64,000 nucleotides of DNA from Maribacter sp. 4G9 (GTDB lineage: Bacteria > Bacteroidota > Bacteroidia > Flavobacteriales > Flavobacteriaceae), in NCBI RefSeq assembly GCF_002742265.1, contig NZ_MDGL01000156.1, forward strand, positions 1-64,000. Reading direction: 5' to 3'. Numbering within the stretch: position 1 is the stretch's first letter; every line of letters begins with the position of its first letter. The notes beneath the pieces are model-generated. The model had not been told where the DNA came from and made no database searches. It saw nothing but the letters and a program-made list of their open reading frames with translations. Below are positions 25,284 through 34,668 of the stretch, piece by piece. The position numbers were made by a program, and so were the translations under genes.

Positions 25284-25994
25284 TTGTCAAAGGACATTTT
25301 GGGCAAGGCCCTTTTGGATTATCATAATCTTGAGTATACGGAAGATATCATCACACATTCTTCCTTGGATGGGGAAGACAGTTTGCCGCTTCCCTACATG
25401 TTCAGGAGTTTTGAACAAATGCCCCTTTTGGAACAGATTGCTTTGGAGCATTGTAAAGGTACCGTACTGGATGTGGGTTGTGGGGCAGGCAACCATAGTC
25501 TGTATTTGCAAGATAAAGGATTTGATGTAACAGGTTTAGACGCTTCCTCCGGTGCCATTTCGGTTTGTAAACAAAGAGGAGTGCTAAAGACGATACATGA
25601 CGATTTTCTAAGTATTGGTGGTCAAAAATATGACACGCTTCTTCTCTTGATGAACGGGATAGGGATAGCTGGCAAACTAAAAAACCTGGACCGCTATTTG
25701 AACCAGATGAAAAGCCTATTACATCCAAACGGACAAGTTTTGCTGGATTCCAGCGATATTCTGTACATGTACGAGTCGGACGATGCCGATGGTGGCCATT
25801 GGATCCCCCAGCATATGGACTATTACGGGGAGGTCACCTTTACCATGACCTATAAGAATGAAGAAAGTGAGGCATTTGATTGGTTGTACCTAGATTTCAA
25901 TACCCTGAAAAGGGCGGCCACGTTTAATGGCCTTACTTGTGAAATGCTGAAACAGGGCGGAAATGACGACTTTTTGGCGAGAATCTACCGATAA
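25284..25994 (+). CDS. class I SAM-dependent methyltransferase
   Basis: A 236-residue methyltransferase from TTG 25284. The SAM-binding motif I is VLDVGCGAGNHSLYLQDKGF and motif II is VTGLDASSGAISVCK, with LLLLMNGIGIAG at the motif IV position. The C-terminal half (GGHWIPQHMDYYGEVTFTMT) resembles small-molecule methyltransferases. The substrate is unknown. It is divergent from the YkgJ-like gene. Confidence 0.82.
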   Translation: MSKDILGKALLDYHNLEYTEDIITHSSLDGEDSLPLPYMFRSFEQMPLLEQIALEHCKGTVLDVGCGAGNHSLYLQDKGFDVTGLDASSGAISVCKQRGVLKTIHDDFLSIGGQKYDTLLLLMNGIGIAGKLKNLDRYLNQMKSLLHPNGQVLLDSSDILYMYESDDADGGHWIPQHMDYYGEVTFTMTYKNEESEAFDWLYLDFNTLKRAATFNGLTCEMLKQGGNDDFLARIYR

Positions 25995-26113
25995 AAATAC
26001 CAGTGCACCGCTTTTTACGTTATTTTTAGGGAGAAAAAGAAAGTTGGCCCATTGAGGGAAGTACCCAGCCTTTTATTATAAAGGCACCTCCGGTCCAGAA
26101 AAAATTGCTCTTA

Positions 26114-26989
26114 ATGAAGAAATTAGGCCTTATCTTATTGTCGCTAGTTTTTCTTGCCCATACCTCATGTTCAAAAGACAATGGGGAAAGTTCAAGTGAA
26201 CTGCGTGTGGACAAACGAGGTAATCTTTTGGGAACCGGAGATTCCGCAAACGATATCCTCTCCAATACCAATTTTGATAAATTACAAATAGAAATCGCCT
26301 ATGTTAAGGGCTTTAGGCCCACCTTCCAGGCCATGGCCAATTTCAATGATTTTCTAAGAGCACATACTTTTAAGGAGGAGATTGATATTATCTATACGGA
26401 ATTGACTTCGCCCAACGAAGAAAGCCTAACGCTAGAAGAAATTGTTGACCTTGAGCAGGAAAATAGAACGGCGTACAACAAAGATCGCACCTTAGCCATT
26501 TATATTTATTTTGCCGATTCCCCAGCTGATGGCGATGAGGAAGAGGAAGGCTTGGTCACTTTAGGCGCAGTGTACCGTAACACTTCTATGGTATTGCATG
26601 GTATTACTATTCGCAGACTGGCCGCACAGAGCACCTTTATTTCCGATGGTGATGTGGAAGGCGCCACTTTGAACCATGATTTTGGACACCTTTTTGGATT
26701 GGTAAACCTTGGTACCGAAGCCCTTTCGGACCATGAGGACAGCGATGCGGAAAACCATTGTAACGTAAATGGATGCCTCATGCGTGCGGAATTACAGTTT
26801 TCACTTTCGGGCAAATCGATTTTAGACCCAAAAAAAAGTGCCTATGCCGCCAATCTTAATCCTGCATGTGTTTTATCGGGCGCTACCGTAATGGGATTAT
26901 TGCAGCCTTCAAAAACAGAAAGGTCCGTTGAAATTCCCGGTCTGGGTTCCGCATGTGTTGAAGATATTCAAGGAAATGGGGCTAGGTAA
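26114..26989 (+). CDS. membrane-associated metalloprotease-like lipoprotein, Glu-to-Asp in HEXXH
   Basis: A 291-residue lipoprotein from ATG 26114 (MKKLGLILLSLVFLAHTSCS). The domain resembles flavobacterial 'membrane metalloproteases': a helical N-terminal part, then the zinc-site region LNHDFGHLFGLVNLGTEALS and a downstream Cys-containing segment (ENHCNVNGCLMRAE). The expected HEXXH is HDFGH here (H188, D189, H192), clearly read as CAT GAT. Asp in place of the general-base Glu usually cuts activity strongly, so this copy may be a weak enzyme or a binding protein. It stands as a single transcription unit. Confidence 0.75.
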   Translation: MKKLGLILLSLVFLAHTSCSKDNGESSSELRVDKRGNLLGTGDSANDILSNTNFDKLQIEIAYVKGFRPTFQAMANFNDFLRAHTFKEEIDIIYTELTSPNEESLTLEEIVDLEQENRTAYNKDRTLAIYIYFADSPADGDEEEEGLVTLGAVYRNTSMVLHGITIRRLAAQSTFISDGDVEGATLNHDFGHLFGLVNLGTEALSDHEDSDAENHCNVNGCLMRAELQFSLSGKSILDPKKSAYAANLNPACVLSGATVMGLLQPSKTERSVEIPGLGSACVEDIQGNGAR

Positions 26990-27202
26990 ACATCCAACTA
27001 TCAAAATCCATGAAAAAGCAAAAAATATCAGGGGTTAAAATATTCAATAAACAAAATCCAAATTCCAAATTACAAATTCCAAATTAATTAAAAAACAAGT
27101 TGTGGTTTTGGCAGTGAACAAGTTTCAAAAAATTAGATTTTTTTGGTAATAGAGGTGCTGGCAAAATTGTTATTGGGCAAGATCAATTTCAACCATCACT
27201 TT

Positions 27203-27835
27203 TTAAGGAATATTCAAGTATTTATGGGTCTGTAAGGAAACCTTCCATTTAGGATTTTTCATGACATACTCCACGATTATTGGGGTCACCTTCTCACGTA
27301 TGCTCCACTCTGGCTGTAAATACAGGATACAATCCTTGTTCGTTTGGGCGGCCTGTTCTTCGGCAAAAATCAAATCATGTTTGTTGTAAACAATCACTTT
27401 GAGTTCATGGGCTTCATCATATATACGCCCAACTGGTAGTTTCTTCTTTTTGGGCGATAAACATATCCAATCCCAAGTTCCTGTCAATATATATGCACCG
27501 GAAGTTTCAATATGGGTTTTCAGGTTTCGGGCTTTCAACTTTTCCGTCAAAGGCCCCATATCCCACGTCAAGGGCTCACCCCCCGTTACCACAATGGTAT
27601 CCGAGTATTTTGCCGCATTTTCAACTATATGATCTATATCCGTGGGGGGATGCGTTTCCGCATTCCAACTCTCCTTAACATCGCACCAATGACAACCTAC
27701 GTCGCATCCACCCACCCTAATGAAATATGCTGCCGTTCCTTTGTGAAAGCCTTCGCCCTGAATGGTGTAGAATTCTTCCATTAAGGGAAGAAAGAGCCCC
27801 TTATTCACCATCTCCAAAACACTGTTTTCTGACAT
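27203..27835 (-). CDS. queE: 7-carboxy-7-deazaguanine synthase
   Basis: A 210-residue radical SAM enzyme from ATG 27835 (MSENSVLEMVNKGLFLPLME). The compact cluster motif CDVGCHWC (CX3CX2C) is present, with the QueE features EEFYTIQGEGFHKGTAAYFI and TIVVTGGEPLTWDMGPL. QueE converts 6-carboxy-tetrahydropterin to 7-carboxy-7-deazaguanine in queuosine biosynthesis. No other queuosine genes are in the window. A longer open frame to 27919 is not needed and has poor composition. Confidence 0.92.
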   Translation of the reverse strand: MSENSVLEMVNKGLFLPLMEEFYTIQGEGFHKGTAAYFIRVGGCDVGCHWCDVKESWNAETHPPTDIDHIVENAAKYSDTIVVTGGEPLTWDMGPLTEKLKARNLKTHIETSGAYILTGTWDWICLSPKKKKLPVGRIYDEAHELKVIVYNKHDLIFAEEQAAQTNKDCILYLQPEWSIREKVTPIIVEYVMKNPKWKVSLQTHKYLNIP

Positions 27836-27888
27836 TTGGCAAAGATAGGAAAAGACATGGGTAAAGTTTTCAGTCCTAGGTGCCAATT

Positions 27889-29649
27889 TTAGGAGGAAAG
27901 TGCATCTTTGTCTATGCAATCCACCACCATATAGACCTTACCATCATATTTGGTAAAAAGATAGAGTTCGCCAGCACTGTCCATGCCCCATCTAAGATCC
28001 ACCCGGGCACCGCCCAACAAGGCATCAAAGGTGGTAGCCTTTCCGTTAAGGACAAACCCCATTTTTTTGATGGGTGCCAGCTGTCCCCGATGCGCATTAG
28101 TTACATCTGCCATGAATAGTGTACCGCGTGGAATATCGCCAAAGAGGTATTTGCCCTGGAGTTTTTCCATCTTACCATAATAAACATAGCCTCCTGAAAC
28201 TGCATTGCCCTCATCATGATCATACTGTATGATGGGATAAACAAAGTCCTCATCGTCTTTGGGTAACGGATAGACCACCTCTGTATTGGCATCGGCATCA
28301 AAAACAAAGGTACCTTCCCTGTTGGGCCAACCATAATTACGTCCTTTTTCCACAAGGTTCACTTCTTCTACACTATGCCTGCCAATATTGGAGACATACA
28401 TACGACTCGGATCTTCGGCATCCCACGAAATCCGATGGGGGTTTCTGAAACCATAGGCCCATATTTCTGGGATACCCTCGCTATTTCCCACAAAGGGATT
28501 ATCGGGCGGAAGACCGTATTGGCCATTTACGCTATTACTTCCCGAAGGATCTATTCTGATTACCGACCCCCATATTTCGTCCTCACTTCCCACAAATTGG
28601 GGTTTATCTGCATATATGGCCCCGCCATCACCAATACATAGGTATAGGAGTCCGTAATCCGAATCTCCCTTTTTGGCCATGGGATTAAAGGAAACCTCTT
28701 GAAACCCGTGTACGGTACCCAACATATCCATCCTCAATAGCTCCCTTTTCGACCCACTGAACTGTTGCTCTTCGGGATTTTGAGCCTTCCATTCTGTAAG
28801 CACCCATTGCAGCCCAACCTTTAGACTATCAGGCAATGAGAAATCAGCCTCCCGTGTATGGGCCGGCTCCGTATGGGTGGTGTATAGCAGTCCGTTTTCT
28901 TCAAAATTTGGGTGAATGTCAAAACTACCTATTCCAGTTCCAAAACCTGGAACATTGATGAAATTTGGAAGCTGCTGGACCATATCCAGATACGTTTTGA
29001 CCGTAGTACCCTTTGCCTCGTATAATTTCCCGTTAAGATCTGCAATAAAAAGCCGTTCCCCTTCAGACGAACGCAAGCCTGCCAATTTATTGATGCGCGC
29101 CTTGGGATGATGTTCTGCACTGGCGGGCACTTGAAGTACTTCTTCCAACACCAACAGGAGATTGGACTCGGTTATTTTTTCTGTTATGGGATCCGACAAA
29201 GCCCCTGGTCTTTTCTTTTTACTCTTTCTTTCCGCCTCGGAATACTTATGGATAAATCCCAAAAGTGCCTCCAATTCGTCCTCTGAAAAATGCTCAAAAG
29301 CCGGCATATACGTAGAATAGGCTTCATAAAGTTGAACGCTTCTTTCGTCACCGGCCTCTATTTTTTTCTTGGGATTCCTAATAAAATCAGTAAGCCAAGC
29401 CTTATCCGCCTTACCGGTAACTCCGGCCAAATTTGGACCAATAATATCTGCATTAAAATCGTGGCAACTGGCACAATGCATATTGAACAATTGCATACCT
29501 TTCTGTACGGATAGCTCATCTTGCAGGTAATTGTCTACTATGTCCGCTTTAGGGTGCGGGTCCTTTTTCGCATTGCTATTACAAGAAAAAAGGCCGAGAC
29601 ACAGGCCCAAAAGTATATAAATCTGCCCCTTTGGCACTAAAAATGTCAT
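27889..29649 (-). CDS. PQQ-type sugar dehydrogenase fused to cytochrome c
   Basis: A 586-residue lipoprotein from ATG 29649 (MTFLVPKGQIYILLGLCLGL, then FSC). An N-terminal cytochrome c domain carries CASCH (59-63) and a downstream Met (YMPAFEH). It is followed by a glucose/sorbosone dehydrogenase six-bladed propeller (VPGFGTGIGSFDIHP, PDNPFVGNSEGIPEIWAYGF, NPHRISWDAEDPSRMYVSNI). Such proteins oxidise sugars in the periplasm with PQQ and pass electrons to the haem. No PQQ synthesis genes are nearby, so the cofactor may be scavenged. It is the gene before queE on the same strand. Confidence 0.85.
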   Translation of the reverse strand: MTFLVPKGQIYILLGLCLGLFSCNSNAKKDPHPKADIVDNYLQDELSVQKGMQLFNMHCASCHDFNADIIGPNLAGVTGKADKAWLTDFIRNPKKKIEAGDERSVQLYEAYSTYMPAFEHFSEDELEALLGFIHKYSEAERKSKKKRPGALSDPITEKITESNLLLVLEEVLQVPASAEHHPKARINKLAGLRSSEGERLFIADLNGKLYEAKGTTVKTYLDMVQQLPNFINVPGFGTGIGSFDIHPNFEENGLLYTTHTEPAHTREADFSLPDSLKVGLQWVLTEWKAQNPEEQQFSGSKRELLRMDMLGTVHGFQEVSFNPMAKKGDSDYGLLYLCIGDGGAIYADKPQFVGSEDEIWGSVIRIDPSGSNSVNGQYGLPPDNPFVGNSEGIPEIWAYGFRNPHRISWDAEDPSRMYVSNIGRHSVEEVNLVEKGRNYGWPNREGTFVFDADANTEVVYPLPKDDEDFVYPIIQYDHDEGNAVSGGYVYYGKMEKLQGKYLFGDIPRGTLFMADVTNAHRGQLAPIKKMGFVLNGKATTFDALLGGARVDLRWGMDSAGELYLFTKYDGKVYMVVDCIDKDALSS

Positions 29650-29879
29650 GATGGTAAATTTAAATGATGTGGTTAAAGCCCTTGTCAGCCCCCTAAATAC
29701 CACGATCCTTTTTAATTTTTGTGGGTAGGCGTACCACCTTTTACTGACCCTAAGATACACATAGCACGTAAATTCACAGCAGAAAAATGCTTTGACGAAT
29801 GGTGATTTTTTTGGGTTTTGGAATACATTCCCTTTTTCTATTGCTTAAAAATCTTCTATTTTTAACAAAAAATAAAAGC

Positions 29880-31391
29880 ATGGCTTCCAAGGACAGTTTT
29901 TTTGAACATATTGAAAAGGGATACGCTACCAAAGGTGATTATATCACCATGGGTGCCGCGATGTTAAACGGCGAAGCCATGACCAATGCCCTGGTAAAGG
30001 TGCCTTTAAAAACGCTGAACCGTCACGGTTTAATCGCGGGGGCAACAGGAACGGGTAAAACCAAAACCTTACAGGTCTTGGCCGAGAATCTATCTGACAA
30101 GGGAATTCCCGTTCTTCTAATGGATTTGAAGGGCGATTTGAGTGGATTGGCCCAGCCAAGCCCCGGTCACCCAAAAATTGACGAGCGCCATGCCAAAATT
30201 GGAATTCCGTTCGAATCCAAAAAATTTCCCGTGGAGATTCTTTCCTTATCGGAACAGGGCGGGGTCAAATTAAGGGCCACCGTATCTGAATTTGGTCCCA
30301 TACTACTCTCCAGAATATTGGATCTCTCCGAAACTCAAGAAGGAATTGTTGCGGTAATCTTTAAGTACTGTGACGATAATAAATTGCCATTATTAGACCT
30401 CAAAGATTTCAAAAAGGTCTTGCAATACGCTACAGGAGAGGGTAAAGCCGAATTTACGGAAGAATATGGCCGAATTTCTACCAGCTCCACAGGAACGATT
30501 CTCAGAAAAATAATCGAGTTGGAACAGCAGGGGGCCGACCTCTTTTTTGGTGAAAAATCCTTTGAAGTGAACGACCTAACCCGAATCGATGAAAATGGGC
30601 GGGGATACATCAATATAATCAGGCTTACGGATATACAGGATAGACCCAAACTATTCTCCACCTTTATGCTGAGCCTATTGGCGGAGATTTATGACACCTT
30701 TCCAGAGCTTGGAGATAGCGAAAGACCGGAATTGATCTTGTTTATTGACGAAGCACATCTCATTTTCAACCAAGCATCCAAGGCCCTTTTGGATCAAATT
30801 GAAAGCATCGTGAAGTTGATTCGTTCCAAAGGCATTGGGTTATATTTTGTTACCCAAAACCCCACGGACGTACCCAACGAAGTGTTGGCACAACTTGGTC
30901 TAAAAGTACAACATGCCTTGAGGGCCTTTACGGCCAGGGATCGAAAAGCAATCAAACTTACTGCTGAAAACTATCCTATTTCGGACTATTACGATACCAA
31001 GGAAGTACTCACCTCCTTAGGAATTGGGGAAGCCTTGATTTCCGCCCTGGATGAAAAAGGAAGACCCACCCCTTTGGCAGCTACCCTATTGAGGGCACCT
31101 ATGAGTCGGATGGATATATTATCGGATACAGAATTAGAGGAGCTCATTGACAAATCCAAGTTGGTAAAAAAATACAGCGAAGTAATCGATCGCGAAAGTG
31201 CCTATGAGATTTTGAACGAGAAAATTGAAAAAGCAGAGGAATTGGCCCAAAAAGAAAAGGAAAAGGCCCAAACCACTCGAAGAACCTCATCCACTAGAAG
31301 AAGTACCAGACAAAACCCGGTAGTCAAGGTGCTTACGAGTGCCACATTTATAAGGGGTGTACTTGGTGTATTAAAAAAAGTCATGCGATAA
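29880..31391 (+). CDS. HerA-like ATPase / DUF853 family
   Basis: A 503-residue AAA+-type ATPase from ATG 29880 (MASKDSFFEHIEKGYATKGD). The Walker A is GATGTGKTKT (about 53-62) and Walker B is ELILFIDEAHLIF, with a sensor-like QNPTDVPNEVLAQLGLKVQH. This is the DUF853 branch of HerA helicases (YjgR-like). The C terminus is a charged helix rich in Lys and Glu followed by a basic segment. The function of this branch is not established. Upstream in-frame codons to 29799 encode unlikely N-terminal sequence. Confidence 0.87.
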   Translation: MASKDSFFEHIEKGYATKGDYITMGAAMLNGEAMTNALVKVPLKTLNRHGLIAGATGTGKTKTLQVLAENLSDKGIPVLLMDLKGDLSGLAQPSPGHPKIDERHAKIGIPFESKKFPVEILSLSEQGGVKLRATVSEFGPILLSRILDLSETQEGIVAVIFKYCDDNKLPLLDLKDFKKVLQYATGEGKAEFTEEYGRISTSSTGTILRKIIELEQQGADLFFGEKSFEVNDLTRIDENGRGYINIIRLTDIQDRPKLFSTFMLSLLAEIYDTFPELGDSERPELILFIDEAHLIFNQASKALLDQIESIVKLIRSKGIGLYFVTQNPTDVPNEVLAQLGLKVQHALRAFTARDRKAIKLTAENYPISDYYDTKEVLTSLGIGEALISALDEKGRPTPLAATLLRAPMSRMDILSDTELEELIDKSKLVKKYSEVIDRESAYEILNEKIEKAEELAQKEKEKAQTTRRTSSTRRSTRQNPVVKVLTSATFIRGVLGVLKKVMR

Positions 31392-31505
31392 TCTTTATGA
31401 AATGATCCAAAGCTATAGCTGATCTAGTAGAAAATAACAAAAGGCAATAACGGCCCAGTACTGAGCGGAGTTGAAGTATGACATAAAAACAGTATTTAAG
31501 AACAC

Positions 31506-32060
31506 ATGAAATCAATCAAAACAATCATTATTCTTTTTTCTTTGATCATGATTGCACAGTGTCAAAAAGAAGAGGACAATACTTTTAAAATCACCACAGA
31601 TCATGTGGGTAAATTAAACAAATCAAGTTTGGCAAGGGATCTGGACCTCATTTACGAAAACGACTCCGTAGTCCGTGATACCATTCAGTCCAACTTTGGG
31701 AACGGTTCCAGTAAAATTAAAATATATGAAAAAGGGGGCACGCTATTGCTCACCCTAACCCCCAATACGGATAGTATTCCTACAATCCAAAATGTGTTAA
31801 TTAACGATAAACGTTTCAAGACCGATACCGGAATCAATATTGAAAGCACCTTTAAGGATATTCAGGAGAAATATGAAATAAAAAAAATAATTACCTCCAT
31901 AAACAACGTAATCATCCTATTGAAGGATAGTGACCTCTATTTAACGATTGCCAAAGAGGAATTGCCCGAAAATCTTCGCTATAAGGCAAATACCAATATT
32001 GAGGCCGTTCAAATTCCCGATGCGGCGAAAATAAAGTATATGATGGTAGGTTGGGATTAA
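31506..32060 (+). CDS. hypothetical lipoprotein
   Basis: A 184-residue lipoprotein (MKSIKTIIILFSLIMIAQCQ, lipid Cys at 19). The rest is predicted mainly beta with no recognised domain: FKITTDHVGKLNKSSLARDL, then KIKIYEKGGTLLLTLTPNTD. It ends 44 bases before an alpha/beta hydrolase on the same strand. Function unknown. Confidence 0.65.
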   Translation: MKSIKTIIILFSLIMIAQCQKEEDNTFKITTDHVGKLNKSSLARDLDLIYENDSVVRDTIQSNFGNGSSKIKIYEKGGTLLLTLTPNTDSIPTIQNVLINDKRFKTDTGINIESTFKDIQEKYEIKKIITSINNVIILLKDSDLYLTIAKEELPENLRYKANTNIEAVQIPDAAKIKYMMVGWD

Positions 32061-32103
32061 TTTTTCCAAATTCACCGCACATCAATTTCGACAAAGATTT
32101 TTT

Positions 32104-32943
32104 ATGAAAGCATTGTTTAAAAAACTCATTCCAAAATTTTACGGTGCTTTATTAAACCTTTATGTTTTCCTAAGTCCAAAAAAGACGGTAGAAAAAGCGT
32201 TCACCATATTCACAAAAGTTAGAAAAGGCAGGGTATTACCGCATCAAAATGACTATTTGGACCCAGTAAGGCATGAACGAATCGATATAGGCGACCATAC
32301 CATACAAACCTATAAATGGCCTGGGAACAAAGAGACGGTTCTACTGGTACATGGTTGGGAAAGCAACACCTGGAGATGGCACAAATTAATCGAAAAATTA
32401 AGGGAGGCACATTTCAATATACTGGCCTTTGATGCCCCTGCACATGGATATTCATCGGGCAAATACCTGTATGTTCCACTCTATGCGGAAATCGTAGAGG
32501 AAATGATAAAAATATATAAACCAGACCATCTGATAGGACATTCCGTGGGAGGCATGACCCTATTATATAATGAATATCAAAATCCGAACGCCAAAGTCAA
32601 AAAAATGGTGACCATAGCCTCCCCATCGGAATTCCATGAAATCATTACCCACTTTCAGATTCTTTTAGGCCTCTCCAATAAGGTATCGAGTGCCTTGGAA
32701 ATCTATGTTAAAAATAGATTCGGTTTTACCATACGGGAATTTTCATCTACCAGGTTCGTACAAAAAAACAATAAAAAGGGCCTACTATTGCATGACCGTT
32801 GGGATAAAATTACTCCATATCATGCTTCAGAAAATGTACACGCCGCATGGAAAGAAAGCACTTTTATTACCACGGAAGGATTGGGCCACTCCTTGCATCA
32901 AGAAGATGTCAACAAGAAAATAATTTCTTTTTTACAAGATTAA
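32104..32943 (+). CDS. alpha/beta hydrolase
   Basis: A 279-residue hydrolase. The oxyanion region is VLLVHGWESNTWRW, the nucleophile elbow is GHSVGGMTLLY (Ser), the acid lies in LLLHDRWDKITPY and the catalytic His in GLGHSLHQ. There is no signal peptide. The substrate is unpredictable. It may be co-transcribed with the lipoprotein gene upstream. Confidence 0.85.
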   Translation: MKALFKKLIPKFYGALLNLYVFLSPKKTVEKAFTIFTKVRKGRVLPHQNDYLDPVRHERIDIGDHTIQTYKWPGNKETVLLVHGWESNTWRWHKLIEKLREAHFNILAFDAPAHGYSSGKYLYVPLYAEIVEEMIKIYKPDHLIGHSVGGMTLLYNEYQNPNAKVKKMVTIASPSEFHEIITHFQILLGLSNKVSSALEIYVKNRFGFTIREFSSTRFVQKNNKKGLLLHDRWDKITPYHASENVHAAWKESTFITTEGLGHSLHQEDVNKKIISFLQD

Positions 32944-33004
32944 GGAACCCATAAAGTAAATAGACAATTCTTTTTCCCTGCTTTTGGTCAGTTTTAAAAT
33001 AAAA

Positions 33005-33217
33005 ATGTCCAAGAACAATGATAAACCACATATAAAGAACGAGGAACAATACGAAGCTATGGTGGAAAAAGGATATAGCAAGGAGAAGGCCGCCAGAATC
33101 GCCAACACTCCAGATGCAGGAACAAAAGGAGGCAATGCTTCCACATATGAAGAGCGGACGAAGAAGAGCTTTATGAAAAAGCGAAAGAAATTGGTATCGA
33201 AGGACGTTCGAAAATGA
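33005..33217 (+). CDS. DUF7218-like / Rho-N-type small protein, frameshifted
   Basis: The readable frame gives 70 residues: MSKNNDKPHIKNEEQYEAMV, then a helix EKGYSKEKAARIAN and PDAGTKGGNASTYEERTKK. After the codon ACG at 33158 the expected family sequence is found in another frame: ELYEKAKEIGIEGRSKMNKK followed by ELISALRNN, with its stop at 33253-33255. One base appears to be missing near 33161-33166 (ACGAAGAAGAGC). The intact protein would be about 83 residues with a C-terminal Rho-N/SAP-like helical domain that typically binds nucleic acid. Either the gene is broken or the read has an error. It sits four bases before the VOC gene if the full frame is restored. Confidence 0.65.
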   Translation: MSKNNDKPHIKNEEQYEAMVEKGYSKEKAARIANTPDAGTKGGNASTYEERTKKSFMKKRKKLVSKDVRK

Positions 33218-33258
33218 ACAAAAAAGAGTTAATTTCGGCTTTACGAAATAACTAGACA

Positions 33259-33684
33259 ATGAGCCAAGTATCACCCTTTCATATTGCCATTCCGGTACAC
33301 AATTTGGCGGAATGCAGAAAATTCTATAACGAAGTATTGAACTGCGAGGAAGGAAGAAGTAGCGACCATTGGGTCGACTTCAACCTCTTTGGTCATCAAT
33401 TGGTCATCCATTACAAACCAAAATCAGAAACGGAAACACTTCACCACAATCCTGTGGACGGCCACGATGTCCCGGTTCCACATTATGGGGTCGTGCTGCC
33501 TTGGGACACCTTTGAAAGCTTCTCTGAAGAACTTAAACGGAAAGGCGTACAATTTGTCATTGAACCTTATATTAGGTTCAAAGGACTTGTAGGCGAACAA
33601 GCCACCATGTTCTTTTTAGATCCTGCCGGAAACGCCTTGGAGTTTAAGGCGTTCAAGGATATGGGACAATTGTTTGCCAAATAG
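33259..33684 (+). CDS. VOC-superfamily (glyoxalase/dioxygenase) protein
   Basis: A 141-residue vicinal-oxygen-chelate protein. The two beta-alpha-beta-beta-beta modules show metal ligands in [28 protein letters not shown] and the C-terminal [17 protein letters not shown]. These proteins catalyse varied reactions through a bound divalent metal or act in antibiotic resistance; the substrate is unknown. It starts just after the restored stop of the frameshifted gene and converges on the aldo/keto reductase one base later. Confidence 0.85.
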   Translation: MSQVSPFHIAIPVHNLAECRKFYNEVLNCEEGRSSDHWVDFNLFGHQLVIHYKPKSETETLHHNPVDGHDVPVPHYGVVLPWDTFESFSEELKRKGVQFVIEPYIRFKGLVGEQATMFFLDPAGNALEFKAFKDMGQLFAK

Positions 33685-33685
33685 G

Positions 33686-34657
33686 CTACTGTGACCAAGA
33701 CGTTGGCACCCTGTCCCAACGATGTTTTCTGAGTTCCCCATAGAGTTCGTTGGACATGGATTTGCCATCACTTGTAGCCGTGTTGGCCAATACATTGCGC
33801 TGTTTTCTCATGCCAGGTATGGTTGTTCCCACATGTTTGTTCTCCAAAATAAACCGAAGGGCCATCTCCGCCATGGTCATGCCTTCTGGAATCAATGGCC
33901 TTAATGCATCCGCATGTTCTACGGAAGAATGAAGATTTTCCGGAACAAAATAAGTGCCTCTCCAATCGCCTTCTGGGAAGGTGGTTTCCTTGGTCAAATT
34001 TCCTGTTAAGGTTCCTTCATCGAACGGTACCCTTGCTATGACCCCTATATCCAATTTTTCGCAAAGTGGGAATAGTTTGTCCTCCGGTGCCTGATCAAAA
34101 ATATTGTAGATTACCTGCACGGCATCCAGCATTCCCGTTTTAAGGGCCAAAATGCCATTCTCTGGTTCCCAACGGTTCATACTAATTCCCATAGCCGCGA
34201 CCTTACCGGTCTTTTTCAACTCCTCGATAGCCCGTTGCCACTCCTCCCGTTCGCTCCAAGTATCGTCCCAGGTATGAAACTGCATTAAGTCTATTTGTTC
34301 CAATCCCAAGTTTTTCAAAGTCTTATGCGTGTATTCCATGATATGTTCCGTGGGATATGAATCCTCAAAGGCATATTCAGGTTTGGCCGGCCATTGAAAA
34401 TTCTTGGGCGGTATTTTGCTTGCCGTATATAGTTTTTTAGAAGGGTGTCTTTTTACAAGGTCGCCCAGAAGCTCTTCACTATGCCCTTCTCCATATCCCC
34501 ATGCAGTATCAAAAAAATTGACGCCATGTTCAACTGCAATGTCAAGGGACTTTGCGGATTGTTCATCGTCCGAAGCTTTCCAACCAGCCATACCCCACAT
34601 ACCGTACCCTATTTCGCTAACTTGCCAATCTGTCCTTCCAAACCTTCTATATTTCAT
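33686..34657 (-). CDS. aldo/keto reductase
   Basis: A 323-residue (alpha/beta)8 NADPH-dependent reductase. Catalytic Asp and Tyr are in NFFDTAWGYGEGHSEELLG, Lys in LYTASKIPPKNF and His in IDLMQFHTWDD. It reduces carbonyls of sugars or aldehydes. It is separated by 11 bases from the GH43 gene upstream on the same strand, so a shared transcript and a carbohydrate-related role are plausible. Confidence 0.88.
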   Translation of the reverse strand: MKYRRFGRTDWQVSEIGYGMWGMAGWKASDDEQSAKSLDIAVEHGVNFFDTAWGYGEGHSEELLGDLVKRHPSKKLYTASKIPPKNFQWPAKPEYAFEDSYPTEHIMEYTHKTLKNLGLEQIDLMQFHTWDDTWSEREEWQRAIEELKKTGKVAAMGISMNRWEPENGILALKTGMLDAVQVIYNIFDQAPEDKLFPLCEKLDIGVIARVPFDEGTLTGNLTKETTFPEGDWRGTYFVPENLHSSVEHADALRPLIPEGMTMAEMALRFILENKHVGTTIPGMRKQRNVLANTATSDGKSMSNELYGELRKHRWDRVPTSWSQ

Positions 34658-34668
34658 TCCTCAAGAAT

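Noticed and set aside
26990-27202. Short frame and AATTCCAAATT repeats after the metalloprotease gene
   Set aside because: The 25-codon frame is low-complexity AT-rich sequence with no sign of selection; the repeats are only two or three imperfect copies.
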